The notes: generated from the letters alone by a model not told the origin. A stretch of 64,000 nt of DNA from Anas platyrhynchos (GCF_047663525.1 NC_092597.1:18126501-18190500); one strand, 5' to 3'. Counted from the first letter of the stretch, positions 24,824-36,300 are shown. Program-made: numbers and translations.

Positions 24824-26593
24824 ATGTCAGTCAGCGTCCACGAGAACCGTAAATCCCGGACGAGCACCGGCTCCATGAACATCTTGCTCTTCCACAAAGC
24901 TTCCCACCCGGACTGTGTGCTGTCCCACCTGAACACCCTGCGGAAGCACTGCATGTTCACCGACGTCACCCTGTGGGCAGGGAACCGCTCGTTCCCCTGC
25001 CATCGGGCGGTGCTGGCCGCCTCCAGCAGGTACTTCGAAGCCATGTTCAGCAACGGGCTGCGCGAGAGCCTGGACGACGCGGTGAATTTCCACGACAGCC
25101 TCCATCCCGAGGTGCTGGAGCTGCTGCTGGACTTCGCTTATTCCTCGCGGATCATCATCAATGAGGAAAACGCCGAGTCCCTCCTGGAGGCTGGGGACAT
25201 GCTGCAGTTCCACGACGTCCGAGACGCAGCAGCCGAGTTCCTGGAGAAGAACCTCTACCCTTCCAACTGCCTGGGCATGATGCTGCTCTCGGACGCCCAT
25301 CAGTGCCGCCGACTCTACGAGCTCTCCTGGAGGATGTGCCTGGTCAACTTCGAGACCGTTCACAAGAGCGAGGACTTCAACAATCTTTCCAAGGACACTC
25401 TGCTGGACCTCATCTCCAGCGACGAGCTGGAAATTGAGGATGAGGAGAAGGTCTTTAAGGCTGTCCTCCAGTGGGTGAAATACGACCTAGATGAGCGGAA
25501 GGCTTATCTTCCAGAGCTGCTGAGGAATGTTCGCCTGGCCTTGCTTCCTTCTGAATGCCTCAAGGAGGCCTTGGCTTGTGAGGACCTGATCATGGTGGAT
25601 GAAAGGAACAAGCTTGTCTTGGACGAAGCCATTCAGTGCAAGAAGAAGATCCTCCAGAATGATGGCGTTGTCACCAGTCCCTGCGCCAGGCCCCGCAAAG
25701 CCGGCCACACCTTGCTGATCCTGGGAGGACAGACCTTCATGTGCGACAAGATCTACCAAGTGGATCAAAAAGCGAAGGAAATTATCCCCAAAGCAGACCT
25801 GCCGAGCCCGCGGAAAGAGTTCAGCGCCTGCGCCATTGGCTGCAAAGTGTACATCACTGGTGGCAGGGGCTCGGAGAACGGGGTCTCCAAAGACGTGTGG
25901 GTGTACGACACTGTCCACGAGGAATGGTCCAAAGCCGCCCCCATGCTGATAGCTCGCTTTGGGCACGGCTCAGCCGAACTGGAAAACTGCCTCTACGTGG
26001 TTGGGGGGCACACGGCAGTGGCCGGGGTCTTCCCTGCGTCACCCTCGGTGTCCTTGAAGCAAGTGGAGAAGTACGATCCCACGGCCAACAAGTGGATGAT
26101 GGTGGCTCCGCTGAGGGACGGGGTGAGCAACGCGGCGGTGGTGAGCGCCAGGCTGAAGCTTTTCGTCTTCGGCGGCACCAGCATCCACCGGGACATGGTG
26201 TCCAAGGTGCAGTGCTACGATCCGCTCGAGAACCGGTGGACAATCAAAGCGGAGTGCCCGCAGCCCTGGCGTTACACGGCCGCCGCCGTCCTGGGCAGCC
26301 AGATTTTCATCATGGGGGGGGACACGGAGTTCACGGCCGCGTCCGCCTACCGCTTCGACTGCGAGACGGACCAGTGGACGCGCATCGGGGACATGACAGC
26401 CAAGCGCATGTCCTGCCACGCCTTGGCCTCGGGGAATAAACTCTACGTGGTGGGGGGCTACTTCGGGACTCAGAGGTGCAAAACACTGGACTGCTACGAC
26501 CCCATGTCGGACACGTGGAACTGTATCACAACGGTGCCTTACTCGCTCATCCCCACGGCTTTTGTCAGCACCTGGAAGCACTTGCCGTCATGA
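24824..26593 (+). CDS. KLHL25: Kelch-like protein 25 (ENC-2), CUL3 ubiquitin-ligase adaptor
   Basis: A complete 589-codon reading frame in a single exon, the same length as I recall for human KLHL25. The order is typical BTB-BACK-Kelch. The BTB fold covers about residues 46-114 (FTDVTLWAG at 45-53, HRAVLAASSRYF at 60-71). BACK is about 149-255. Six Kelch blades carry Gly-Gly pairs at 301, 346, 394, 450, 498 and 544. Family knowledge: the BTB/BACK part binds cullin-3 and dimerises, while the Kelch propeller selects substrates. Reported KLHL25 substrates are hypophosphorylated 4E-BP1 (translation control) and ATP-citrate lyase (lipid synthesis). It is a cytosolic protein. The start is fixed by the Kozak context and the acceptor 17 bases upstream. 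The frame is GC-rich, with long open antisense frames that are shadows. No frameshift or missing motif is seen. The close paralogue ENC1 (KLHL37) is the main alternative; synteny with AKAP13 favours KLHL25. Confidence 0.97.
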   Translation: MSVSVHENRKSRTSTGSMNILLFHKASHPDCVLSHLNTLRKHCMFTDVTLWAGNRSFPCHRAVLAASSRYFEAMFSNGLRESLDDAVNFHDSLHPEVLELLLDFAYSSRIIINEENAESLLEAGDMLQFHDVRDAAAEFLEKNLYPSNCLGMMLLSDAHQCRRLYELSWRMCLVNFETVHKSEDFNNLSKDTLLDLISSDELEIEDEEKVFKAVLQWVKYDLDERKAYLPELLRNVRLALLPSECLKEALACEDLIMVDERNKLVLDEAIQCKKKILQNDGVVTSPCARPRKAGHTLLILGGQTFMCDKIYQVDQKAKEIIPKADLPSPRKEFSACAIGCKVYITGGRGSENGVSKDVWVYDTVHEEWSKAAPMLIARFGHGSAELENCLYVVGGHTAVAGVFPASPSVSLKQVEKYDPTANKWMMVAPLRDGVSNAAVVSARLKLFVFGGTSIHRDMVSKVQCYDPLENRWTIKAECPQPWRYTAAAVLGSQIFIMGGDTEFTAASAYRFDCETDQWTRIGDMTAKRMSCHALASGNKLYVVGGYFGTQRCKTLDCYDPMSDTWNCITTVPYSLIPTAFVSTWKHLPS

Positions 26594-26779
26594 GGGGCAG
26601 GGCTCGGGGGCTCGTAGCCAGGAGTTCAGTCAGGTAAGGGTCTCCTCTAAAACTGAAACTTGCTCTTTTGCCTCAAATGCATCTCCACACACCGCACACA
26701 AGCCACAGGTTCCAGTTCACTTGCTTTTTAATGAGAAAGGCGCATTAAAGGCGGGAGGGACATCACACCAAAAAAGAAA

Positions 26780-26807
26780 AATAAACTCCACGGTGCTGAA
26801 AAATAAA
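26780..26807 (+). terminator. KLHL25: Two proximal polyadenylation signals (AATAAA) in a duplicated module
   Basis: AATAAA at 26780-26785 and again at 26802-26807, each inside the same 15-base string GAAAAATAAACTCCA, with the copies 22 bases apart. They lie about 190-210 bases after the KLHL25 stop. A G/T-containing element and a stem-loop follow. Confidence 0.45.
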
Positions 26808-26822
26808 CTCCATCGTTTCAAG

Positions 26823-26860
26823 ATGGTCTTATCCACGCCTCCTGTCGTGGATATGACCAT
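26823..26860 (+). other. Stem-loop in the KLHL25 3' UTR: 14 pairs, one T-T mismatch, 8-nt loop
   Basis: The left arm ATGGTCTTATCCACG (26823-26837) and right arm CGTGGATATGACCAT (26846-26860) are reverse complements except for one T opposite T at 26829/26854. The loop is CCTCCTGT (26838-26845). It lies 230 bases after the stop codon and just past the duplicated AATAAA pair. As RNA it would fold into a stable hairpin; its role is unknown. Confidence 0.8.
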
Positions 26861-28398
26861 AGAATACGTACTGTCCCCATGTGGTTGAGGAGGTTACAGT
26901 TCCTAAAGGAATTTAAATTTGAGACCTGGAATACAGTAGGGCAACACATACTTTGGAAGAAGTCTCAGTGGTTTAATACTGGTATCTGGGTGGTTGGTTT
27001 GGAGCTGCTGAATATGTAGGCAAGTGACCCCTAGGATGCTGGAGAATCCCAAGTCTCTTTTTATGTTCTGTATTTACATTTCAGTGGGTAGCAGAAGCTT
27101 AGAAGCCTCAGTGCATTTGATGGTCCCGGTGTTTATTTAATATCCAAGCTGTTGCTTGTTACATCAGAACTTCTGAGACTTGTGTGTGAGACCTGAGTGG
27201 GAGGGAAGGGGGTTTGGAACCAGCAGAAGAACGTGTTTATCGCTGTGTTGGGCTGTGTGGGAATGAGAAGGTTGGTGGAAGCTCCTGGTGTCCTGTGTGG
27301 TTCTGGTTCTCACGTGCCCCGAATCAGTGTTGGCACGGCTGGCAGAGGGCAGCTGCTTCCTCCTCACCTCCCCAGCAGGATGTTTGGTCACTGTTCTGCT
27401 CACCAGCTCTGCACATGGTCACCGATCTGTGCCGAGATGTAGCTGGAGGAGAAGGCCACAAGCTCTCTCGCCTTGCATTGTGGAAGCAGAGGTGTCGGTG
27501 CTCTCCTTGTCCTCTCTCCAGCAAGTCTGTAACACCTCTGCTAGCTCTGCCTGCAGGTTTCACCCTGCAGCCTCCCGGCTGGGAAACCCTTGCCTCTGGG
27601 GACAGGATTGATGAGCTTAAGGTTTTATTGGGAGGTGGGACCATGGGGAGGGAAATTCTTCTGTATCTTCATCAAAATCCACTTAACAGAGCAGGGAGTG
27701 CTGCCCAGTGCCTCTAACACCCTCTTACTTCCCCGCTTTGTACTCGGTGTACCTGGGAATCACCCAGCGGGTGAATTACTGCAGTGCTCAGGCATTTCCT
27801 CATGATCTCTGGATGCCAGCCGGGAACCGAAGAGAAGCTCCTGGCACCTCTACCAGGCGTTTGCCCAATGTGACCTCCTGCTTGTCTCAGGTAGAAAAGC
27901 ACCCGGGGCATTATTCTGGCCTTTGATTTGCAAAAGGCCGGGCTTTAACCTGGGCTGGACCACACTGGCAAGAGCGGGAAGGGTTAAAAGGAGATTTCTG
28001 AGCACTTTCACAGCGCTGGAAGATAATGGCCTTTCCAAATTCTCCTCCTCAGGCGTTGCCTAGCATCTGTCACAGTGGCTCAGTAATCTAATTAACTGCC
28101 ACTCAGCTATTAAATATTGCAGCCAGCAGTGTGAGGACTCCATCGTTTTCAGTGCGGGTCAATGGGGCCCCCCTTTAAGAGCTGTCCTAGAGCTGAAAAT
28201 TAATTTTCTCTGGTAGCAGATGCGTTTGAATATTAAAGCTCCACACCAGCCACACTGCTGGCAATAGGAATGGGGAAGGGTTTGAGGTGAGAGTTGGTTC
28301 TTCAGCCACCGAAGAAAAATCAGTCCCCCAAAACACAGAGCCTTGATGTTTTCTCTCCTGCCTTTTTCCTCCATGCTGTATTGGGATTGATCAGACCT

Positions 28399-28404
28399 AA
28401 TAAA
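28399..28404 (+). terminator. KLHL25: Distal polyadenylation signal candidate AATAAA
   Basis: AATAAA followed within 10-25 bases by a TTTGGGGGGTTATGTGAT G/T-rich element, a good downstream sequence element. It would give a 3' UTR of about 1.8 kb. Confidence 0.45.
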
Positions 28405-28495
28405 GATCTTTGGGGGGTTATGTGATATTTTTCACTGTATGCTGGAGCCTGGCACAAGCACAAGGGAATTAGAAACTGTAATATGCCAACCTACA

Positions 28496-28501
28496 AATAA
28501 A
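28496..28501 (+). terminator. KLHL25: Second distal polyadenylation signal candidate AATAAA
   Basis: AATAAA followed 20-40 bases later by GTGTAAGGGTTTTGTGTGC, a clear U/GU-rich downstream element. This looks like the strongest of the four candidates for the end of KLHL25. Confidence 0.45.
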
Positions 28502-30537
28502 GCTGGTGAAAAGTCACTGTGTAAGGGTTTTGTGTGCTTTCCTGGCTTCATTTCCACTCATTGCTTAAAAGAAGAATTTGAAACGTACATGAGTGAGATT
28601 TTTTTCCAGAGAGAACATTTTTTTACTTATTTTTAACATGAATAGCTGAGATAGCTGGCTACAGGGTCCTGCAGCTCCTCCATCATCCCCCAGTGCATGA
28701 GGCAGGGGGTTGCTGTCTTGCAGCTCCCACAGCACCAGGGTTTGTGCCATGATGGACACTTCGCTCCCTATAGGGTCCCCTTTCCAAAAGAGGGACCCAG
28801 AGGCAGGGTGGCCAGCGCCTTCCCTGCTGGTCTCTCCTGGTGTCTGTGCTCATTAGGAGCAGGCAGCCCCTGCTCATCATATGGGGAATGCTCCTCAGCT
28901 GGAGAAAGCAGCTGGGCAATTGTCTGGTAGGAAGTAGTATTTTGTACACTGGGCCAAAAACAAAACCAAAATCTCACCTATAAACCTGCGAGGTTGCTTT
29001 CACACCAGCCCTGAGACCCAAATAACACATCCTTGAAAAACATTGATGTTAAAGCACGGAGCCTGCTTTTAATTTAAAGCATAAAACTGCTCAGCTGGAC
29101 CCGTTTCCCCCAGGGCTTGGCCTCCAAACCTCCCCAGCTGGAGCCGAGGCCAGCCTCATGGAGCTCCTGGTGCCCCGTGACAGGGATGCCACAGAGCCAG
29201 GGCTGGGGCACGATGAGGGGCACACAGCCTGGAAGCCTGCCCACGGGCACGAAGCTGCTGTGAAATGGTGGAGCTGGTGCTGCCGGGGGGCTTTCTGGTG
29301 GGACCTGCTCCTACGTTGCCTCTCTGCCCTGGGTGGAGGCAGAAAGTTGGGCTAAAGGTGGGGTTAAACTCGGGCTGAGCTAGCTGCAGAGCTCCCCCAG
29401 GGATGGTGGCTGAGGCAGTGAATCGCTGCAAAGGGGAAACAAAATAAAGACACTGCTCCTACAACCCCCCGTGTTCTTAAATACAAGTGAAGCCCAGCCA
29501 GGAGCTCTGCCCCACTCGGCTCTTGGGTCTTGCAGTTTTGGGGAGAACCTGGCCCACCAAGCTGCGGGCTCTCATGCTCTGGGGCGAGCAGCTTCCCTTT
29601 CACCCGCACACCTGCACGCTCCCCTGCACGCCCACGGGACCAGCTCCCGGGCTCTGATTCCTGGGGCACATCCCAGAGCTGAGAGCCGATGCCGTGCCCC
29701 GTGGAGGGCCTGGATGCGGTACTGGCACCCCAAAACCTCCCGCCTGCCCTGGGCAGAGGTGGCAGCACTGAGTGGTGGAGGCTGCAGCCAGGCGCTGGTT
29801 TTCTTTTGGCACCAAAAAGCTGAACTTTGGCCCCAAAGTGCCCGTGAGGGTTTCGGCAGCCTGCCAGGCCCAGTGCTATATTCTGGTACTGCCAGGCTGC
29901 GGTCACACTAAGCGTCGGATCTGTTCAATGACTCTTTTCCTGATTATTTAATTACGGCAGAGATAACGAGCCTTTTACAAGCACGGGTTTGGCTTCCCTT
30001 CTGCATGGAGCTGGGGCAGCTCTCGCCGTGCAAGAAGACACAGGTTTTTGGGGCCGTGCATCACTCCTGGCCACGTCCAGCTCGCCGCCGGACACCTCAC
30101 TCTGCACAAGCCCTGGGTGCCTGCAGCAGCACCCAGAGCAGCTGAAAAACCTCTGGAAAAACCTCCCTGCTCCTAACCCGCTCGCTAGGTGCTAGAAACC
30201 TGTCTGTTGTTGCCGGAACAAAGTCACTGCTGGTTTCTGTCGTGGCTCCCAGGGAAAGGCATTTGCATGAGCCCAAGAGAGAGGCAGGAGGAGCAGGGAG
30301 GGCAGCGCTGCTGCCGGGCGGGCGGCTGGTTGTCTCCCGAGCCAGTTTATCAAGCAGCGTTGGAAGGGAGTGGCTGGCCCGGGGAGGAAAGGCAATGAAA
30401 ATCAGGCTTTTCCTAACCCTGGGCAGATGGAAACATGTGCAGTCTGCGCTCGGTCCCAGACTGCGGTAATCAACCCCTTGGAAGCAGCAGGCGTAGGGAT
30501 GGTTTTGGAGGAACCGGTGGAAAAAGAAACAAAAAAG

Positions 30538-30588
30538 AAAAAAAAAAAAAGGTTTTTTTTTGGTTTGCTTTTTCTTGGTTTGCTTTTT
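30538..30588 (+). repeat. A run facing a T run, followed by a duplicated 13-mer
   Basis: A13 (30538-30550), GG, then T9 (30553-30561), followed by two copies of TGGTTTGCTTTTT at 30561-30573 and 30576-30588. The A and T runs could pair into a small hairpin. Confidence 0.8.
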
Positions 30589-31329
30589 GTGTTCATGCTC
30601 GTGGCCCTAAACACACTGACTGCTCCCCCCCCCGCACCTCTCTCTGCAGTCGGGGGAGGACAACAGGAGCTGCCAGCATGTAAAACCCTTTCTCCGTGTA
30701 TCCCAGAGCCTGCAACGTGGCGATTAATGACCTTTCTCTTTCCCTCCCCAGATACAGGCCTCACATCCACGGCCCCTTCCTCGCTGCTGGAGCCGGTGCA
30801 GCCACCGAGTCCCCTCCTGTCCCCCTGCACAGGACACCAAGGAGCCTCTCACATCCTTCCCCGGTATCTCAGGGGACACAAAGGACCGGGCCGTCACTGC
30901 CAGGCTGGGCACAAGGGACACGGGGGGCACAGGGAGGGCGGCTGGTGGATGCTGGTGGCCCGATGTGAGCAGGGAGATGAGGATGTGCACCGGGCTGCAT
31001 CCCCCGGGGCACCCTCAGGTGCTTTATGTTACTTGGTCATGGGGGGGTTAAGAGATTTATTTTTGATTTTTGTAGGCAGTGAGCTTGCTGTTGGTGCTCC
31101 CTGCTGTTTGGGTGACGTGGAAGCGATTTTTTGCAAGGAAAAGGGGCTGGGAAAGGGGGGCCAAGGGAAGGGCTGAGCCCAGTAGAGAGCACCTTGCTCC
31201 CCCCAGCCGTGCCAAGCCCAGCCGAAACATCACAGCGTGGGAGCTCTGCAGCGCCGGGTGCCTTGGCGAAACGAGGCAGGTGCCTCTGGTTTTGCTCTGT
31301 GGAGCTTTTTGGTGTTTTTATTCCCCTCC

Positions 31330-31450
31330 TTCCTCACCGTGGGCCGGGGGCCAGGCAGCTCCCCGCGCACAGCTGCCGGGGCGCGCGCCGCCGCTCTGCC
31401 AGCGTGCCAAAACTGCGGCACCGCGGCGAGATGCCCCGGCGGATAAAGCC
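31330..31450. other. Small CpG-dense patch
   Basis: About 120 bases that are strongly GC-rich with many CpG dinucleotides (GGGGCGCGCGCCGCCGC near 31379-31395), unlike the surrounding intergenic DNA. It is too short for a formal CpG island, and no open frame or splice site is attached to it. It may be an orphan regulatory CpG patch. Confidence 0.5.
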
Positions 31451-31998
31451 TGCTGCCTGCTCCGAGCAGCTCTCCGAGATTCCCCTCCGTGCTCTCCCAC
31501 TCTCCAAACAGTGTGTGGGTGAGGGTAATTAGCAAACGAGCAGGAACAGAGGCTGGCTGCGTGGCTGGGTACACTCGGGGCCTTCGGAGGCCTCTTGCCT
31601 CTTTTATCCTTGAAGGGAGAGCAGAGGGAAGGAGCAGCACAGGGCGCACAAGGGGTGGGCTGGGGAGGGAACCGCTTCTCCCACACATCCCAGATGGACA
31701 TTTGGGTGCTCCCTGGGGTCATCTGCGGGGTTTCTGGCCATCCACGGGGGCACACGGCTCTGGGCTGGCCTCATTCAGCAGTGTCCTGCAGTGGGTACCC
31801 GAGGCTTGCCTTTCTCCCCGTCATTCGGCAGCGCTGTATCCTGGCCAGCGGGATGATGCAACGCACTGAAAGCCCTTGTGTGCTTCGAACAACAAAGCCT
31901 TTGAGGAGCAGCAAGCGCCCTTTGCTGCCGGGAAGAGCCCTCTGGGTGCACAGCCCTTCTGCACTGCTCTAAATGACACTTATTTACATTTCGTAGGG

Positions 31999-32038
31999 TT
32001 TTTTTTCTTTTTTTTTTTCCTTTTTTTTTTTTTTTTTT
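31999..32038 (+). repeat. T-rich tract
   Basis: About 40 bases of T runs interrupted by C pairs, with unique flanks. Confidence 0.9.
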
Positions 32039-32321
32039 CCTCCAGCTGCCTGCGAACTTTAATAAAAATGATGATCTGGGAAACCATTTGTGCCTTTTTC
32101 ACAGGAGTCCTCTCTTCATTCCTAAGCGAGTTGGAGTTCGGTCTAATAACAGGGCCGAGGAGTAATAACAGGCTTGGGTGGTTCGCAGCCAGCCTCCTGC
32201 AGCCAGCCTGGCCCTAATTACTGTTGCGTCAGAGCTTGGGAAACTGAGGCACGATGCGGAGTGTCTCACCCCAGCTGGCAGGGCTGGGAATGAAGCATCC
32301 CCTGTGACAGGAGGAGACCCC

Positions 32322-32348
32322 ACAGGCCTCGCAGGCCTCGCAGGCCTC
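32322..32348 (+). repeat. 9-nt tandem repeat, three copies
   Basis: Three head-to-tail copies of (A/G)CAGGCCTC. Each copy contains an AGGCCT palindrome. Confidence 0.85.
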
Positions 32349-33337
32349 ACAGCGCCTGCCAAGGAGGCCGAGAGGGCCTGCCCCAGGCCCTGCCATGCTC
32401 CTGCACAGCAAGCGGCCATTTTTAAGGAAGAAGAGAAAAATTTCCACTTTTGGGTTCCTTATTTGTCTTCTCGTTGCTGCTGCAGCTCCCGAGAAGGGGC
32501 CCTGCTGGCAGGCGGGATGGGATTCCCAGCTGTGCCCCAAGTCACAGGGGGCCAGGGCTGGATTCAGCCCCATGCAGGAGGGCTCCGGGATCTCCCCCAC
32601 AGCTCCAGCTTTGCTCCAGAGGGCTGTGAGAGATTTGGGGTCGCTGCTGAGCACCTACCAGCACATATCGGCACAGACAGTGCAGGATGATCCTACACTG
32701 TTGTGTTTGCCTGCTGGTACTAGCAGGGGACGCAGGGATGGGGACACAAAGCAACCCATGGGCATTAGACACGGAGGCTCAAAGGGGTTTGGAGCCTGAG
32801 TTTTGTGGTCATAGAAGAGGCCGGGAAGGTGTCCCCGGAGCAGGCTGGAGAGCAGACATGAGCTGGGCAGAGCTGAGCACGAGGCCCCATAGCGAAAGCT
32901 CATTAAGGAGCCCTTTGAGAAACCAGTTCAGGGCCCAGAAATTACTGCTGGATGAGCAGGAGGATGAAAAACAGGGAGAGAGGGAGTGTGTGAATAAAAT
33001 CCCTTTCAGTTCTGTTGATTCAGGTTTCACACAGGACCCTGGGACTTTAAATACCGGCTCGGAGGCTCTGCGACAGGCTGGCTTTGATACGAGCCATGCA
33101 AAGGCGTGCGCTTTTGTGTTTATTCTGGAGCCTGCCCGAAAGACAATTCAAAAGCAATCACCAGCTGCTGTGACAGCAGCAACCTGTTGCTAAGGAATTA
33201 AATGCGATGCAAAATACAAAGCTTCCTCAGTTAGCAGCTACAGAGTGAGGGGAGTGGGAGATGGAGGGAGCAGAGCAGAGCTGCGGCCAGCTCTGGTCAG
33301 GATTTTAACTGGGGGGGGGACAGGGGAAGAAATGTAG

Positions 33338-33340
33338 ATT

Positions 33341-33379
<39 letters not shown>

Positions 33380-33383
33380 TTTT
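33338..33383 (+). repeat. (ATTT)n microsatellite
   Basis: About eleven ATTT units, uninterrupted, ending in a short T run. Read as RNA on the + strand it would resemble an AU-rich element, but it lies beyond the likely end of KLHL25. Confidence 0.95.
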
Positions 33384-36300
33384 TGAGAGGTTTTTTGGCT
33401 TCTCAACATGTCAAGGTCAGCTTGGTTTGGGAGTGCATGGGGGAAGGCCTTGTAGGGTGGCTTTGTGGAGCTGTGAGCTCCCAGGCACCACAGGAAAGAG
33501 CCCCATGGCACAGCCAGCCCTCGCTGCTGAGCGTCGGGAGCTCAGACGTGCCCCAGGACCCTGCCCTTGCTCAGCATCCTTTCAGCCCCACTCTTCCCCA
33601 GTCTAGAGCTGGGACTTGGCTCCCGAAGCACTTATGAGGAGCTGCTCAGGCAGCTCATGGGTCCAGACCCCTCCCAGGCCCCTGACCCATGTCTCAGACC
33701 TCTGTCCCCAGGCACCGACCACGCTGGGCCTCTCCAGAGGCAAAAGGCCGAGTCTCCTCTCCTGTATTTAAATGAAACTGAAAGAGCCTTGTTGGGTTTT
33801 AAATATGCATTTTCCCAGCTTGACCCCAGCTGCCCTTGAAATAATACCATTGTGCAACGAAGCCCTGCGGGGAATTCTCAGCCGAGCTCATTCGCCCTTT
33901 TTCACTGGAGTCAATTAAAAGCAGAGTAGCTGGTGATTTAATACGTCCGGTGTCTGAGACGGCCCCGCATCCATACAGAGGCTGGCTCTGGCCATCCCAG
34001 GAAATGCAGATGTTTCCAAGGGCAGGAGGAACCATTGCCACCACCTCCCCGCAACCAAACAGGGATTTTCAGCTGGGCCGAATCCCTCTCGCTCCGGTGC
34101 AGAGCACGAGACCTGCAGCGGGACTCCTGGTGTGAGGAAATAACGGAGGCTGAGCTTGTCTTTTTCTTCCTCCCTTACAATCTCCCTTTGCTTTCCATTT
34201 CACCACCTCCTTATTTAATGTCATCGAGAGTTGTGCAGAGCCATCAGTGCTGCTCGCAGCAGTGTGACCTACTTTATCGTTCCTCACTGACTTCCTCGCT
34301 GAAATGGGGAGCTCAGAGCCCACCCAAGCCATTCAGCATTTCTCAGCTGAATAACAAATCCAATTACATAGAAGAAAGCCCAGCTTTCACGCTGTCAGTG
34401 CCCGGACATCTCACTTCCCTCTCCCCGGTGCTCGCTGCACCTCTGATGGCTGCGTCCCACACAAGGACCCCTCTGTACGCCTGCGGGCCCCTCTTCCAAT
34501 GCCGATGAGGTAAGGGTCAAAGAGGATGGACCCGGGTTATCTGACATGTCCTTACACTCCTGACATCCCCTGGGGAGCTCAGAAATCACATCATGTGTGG
34601 TTTCGAAGTGCTGGCTGTTTTGGGAAGCTCTCCGGGGCCGTGTGGGCACAGCACAGTTTGTGCTCTTTAGAAAACTGATGGCACTTTTTTGTCCTGAGCA
34701 TGGTTTAGGAAGCCACAGCGAAGTGCTGACATCCAGTCCCCACACAGCACCTGCCCCAATTGCCCTCTTCTGGGTCACCGTCTGCAGGCATCACAGACAT
34801 AGACAGACAGGGGGACGCTTCCCAAGCCAGCCCCCTCCACTGCTCCCCATGGGGCCGGTGCCCTCCTGGGCTCCTTGAGGTTTCCCACAGGGCTCTGCTA
34901 ATGACTCACTGCTCCTGCTCGGCTCTAATTACACTCCTGCCTAATTACTTTTGCCAGTTTGGCTGGAAAGATGCAGCTGGTGGGAATCGGCTCTTTGGTG
35001 AAAGGGGGGAAACAAAGAGCATCTGGAGATGCTGAGCCCTGGGAGACGCCACGCTGCAGCGGGAGGTTGGGGGATTGGGAAGTGCTGGCCGGAATACATC
35101 TGGTGCTAGGCACGGCCATGGGAGTGCAAAGGGATTTAAACGGGACCCCTCCTGTGGCTCAGCTCGGCCCCGCTAGGGAGCAGGAAGCCTGGCATCATCC
35201 CTGCTGGGGACCGTGGGGATGGCCTCTAACCAAAAGCGATGGTTGCTGCTTCTCTATAGCATCAATGAGCAAGTTATTGACCCAAAACAGGAGCCCCAGA
35301 GTGCAGGAAGAAGGTTCCCAGTCCAGCATGGGAACATCGTGGTGAGGAGATGGGTGAGACAGAACCAGGCAAGGGGCCCTTCCCTGCTGCAAAAATCAAA
35401 GTCACCGCCATGGCAGAAATAAGAAAATGATGGGAGGGAATCACATTTATTTATGCTCCTTTTAATCCACATACTCCTGTGTTCATTACACAGTCACATC
35501 CAGCACAGGGATGGGCACTGGCACCCGTGGTCAGCAAGGCTTCATCCGTGCTCAGTTCTCAGCAGCTGTATCGCACCTGTGCTGCGTTATTTAACCTTGC
35601 CTGTGTAGATTAAACATTAAAAAGGTCAAGGTGACATCTCTTGTATCAGTAGCTAGTGTCAAATATTATCCTCCTCTTAAATTAAACTTGCTCCAGCCCT
35701 AAACAAGTCAACACGTTGCAGCGTTTAACCTCCCTCTAACTAATTCACAAACCCAGGTGCCTTCAATGGAAAAGCCAGCTCATCCCTTCACCATTCACCT
35801 TGCAGCTGATCACAAGGCAGTTCACTCCCTGAATTAATTAGGGCTTTGCCTTTCCTTCTCTTAATAAAGGCTCTGTGAATGACAAGCCTGTCTGCAAGCC
35901 CCAGCCCAGCTCACACCTGTGTCCTCCCGTTCTCACTGTGGAGCCAGCACCAGGACTGAACTCAGTCAAGGGCAGCAAAGGGGAAAAGGTCGAAAATGCA
36001 AAACAAAGAGGTGGCAGTAAGCCATATTTCTGTCCCATGGCTAGCAAAGCACCTTTTGAAGCCTACCAAAGTGTAAGGAGCCCTTCCAGGGGGAAGCACC
36101 AGTGGAAATGCAGCCGTGTCCAGATGACCCATGATGTGGCCATGCAGGGATCTGGTAGGCTTTGCTCCACCCTTGAGCACTGTGGGGCTGGGCAAGCCCA
36201 TGGGAACTGCGATGCTCAGACGCACATCACTGCTGCTTTGGGATCATCTGAAATAGGTGACCCACGTGACTTAGGGAGAACATCAGTCCCATCACCTTGG

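Larger units (their letters stand above)
26594..28520 (+). other. KLHL25: KLHL25 3' UTR (end uncertain)
   Basis: Directly after the TGA the sequence becomes less GC-rich and has no coding potential. Four AATAAA hexamers are candidates for the mRNA end: a close pair near 26.8 kb and distal ones at 28399 and 28496. The distal pair is followed by G/T-rich sequence, as expected for a cleavage site. A stem-loop lies just after the proximal pair. Region 28000-28120 looks like unique, possibly conserved AT-rich sequence. Which site is used cannot be decided from sequence. Confidence 0.55.

Noticed and set aside
24827..26581. Several antisense and alternate-phase frames of 130-230 codons across the KLHL25 exon
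   Set aside because: They are shadows of the GC-rich KLHL25 frame, whose identity by BTB-BACK-Kelch order is unambiguous.
30370..31176. 268-codon open frame on the + strand between the two genes
   Set aside because: It spans a poly(A)/poly(T) block that codes Lys and Phe runs, has no recognisable domain, and lies in GC-rich DNA where stops are rare. No promoter or poly(A) context.
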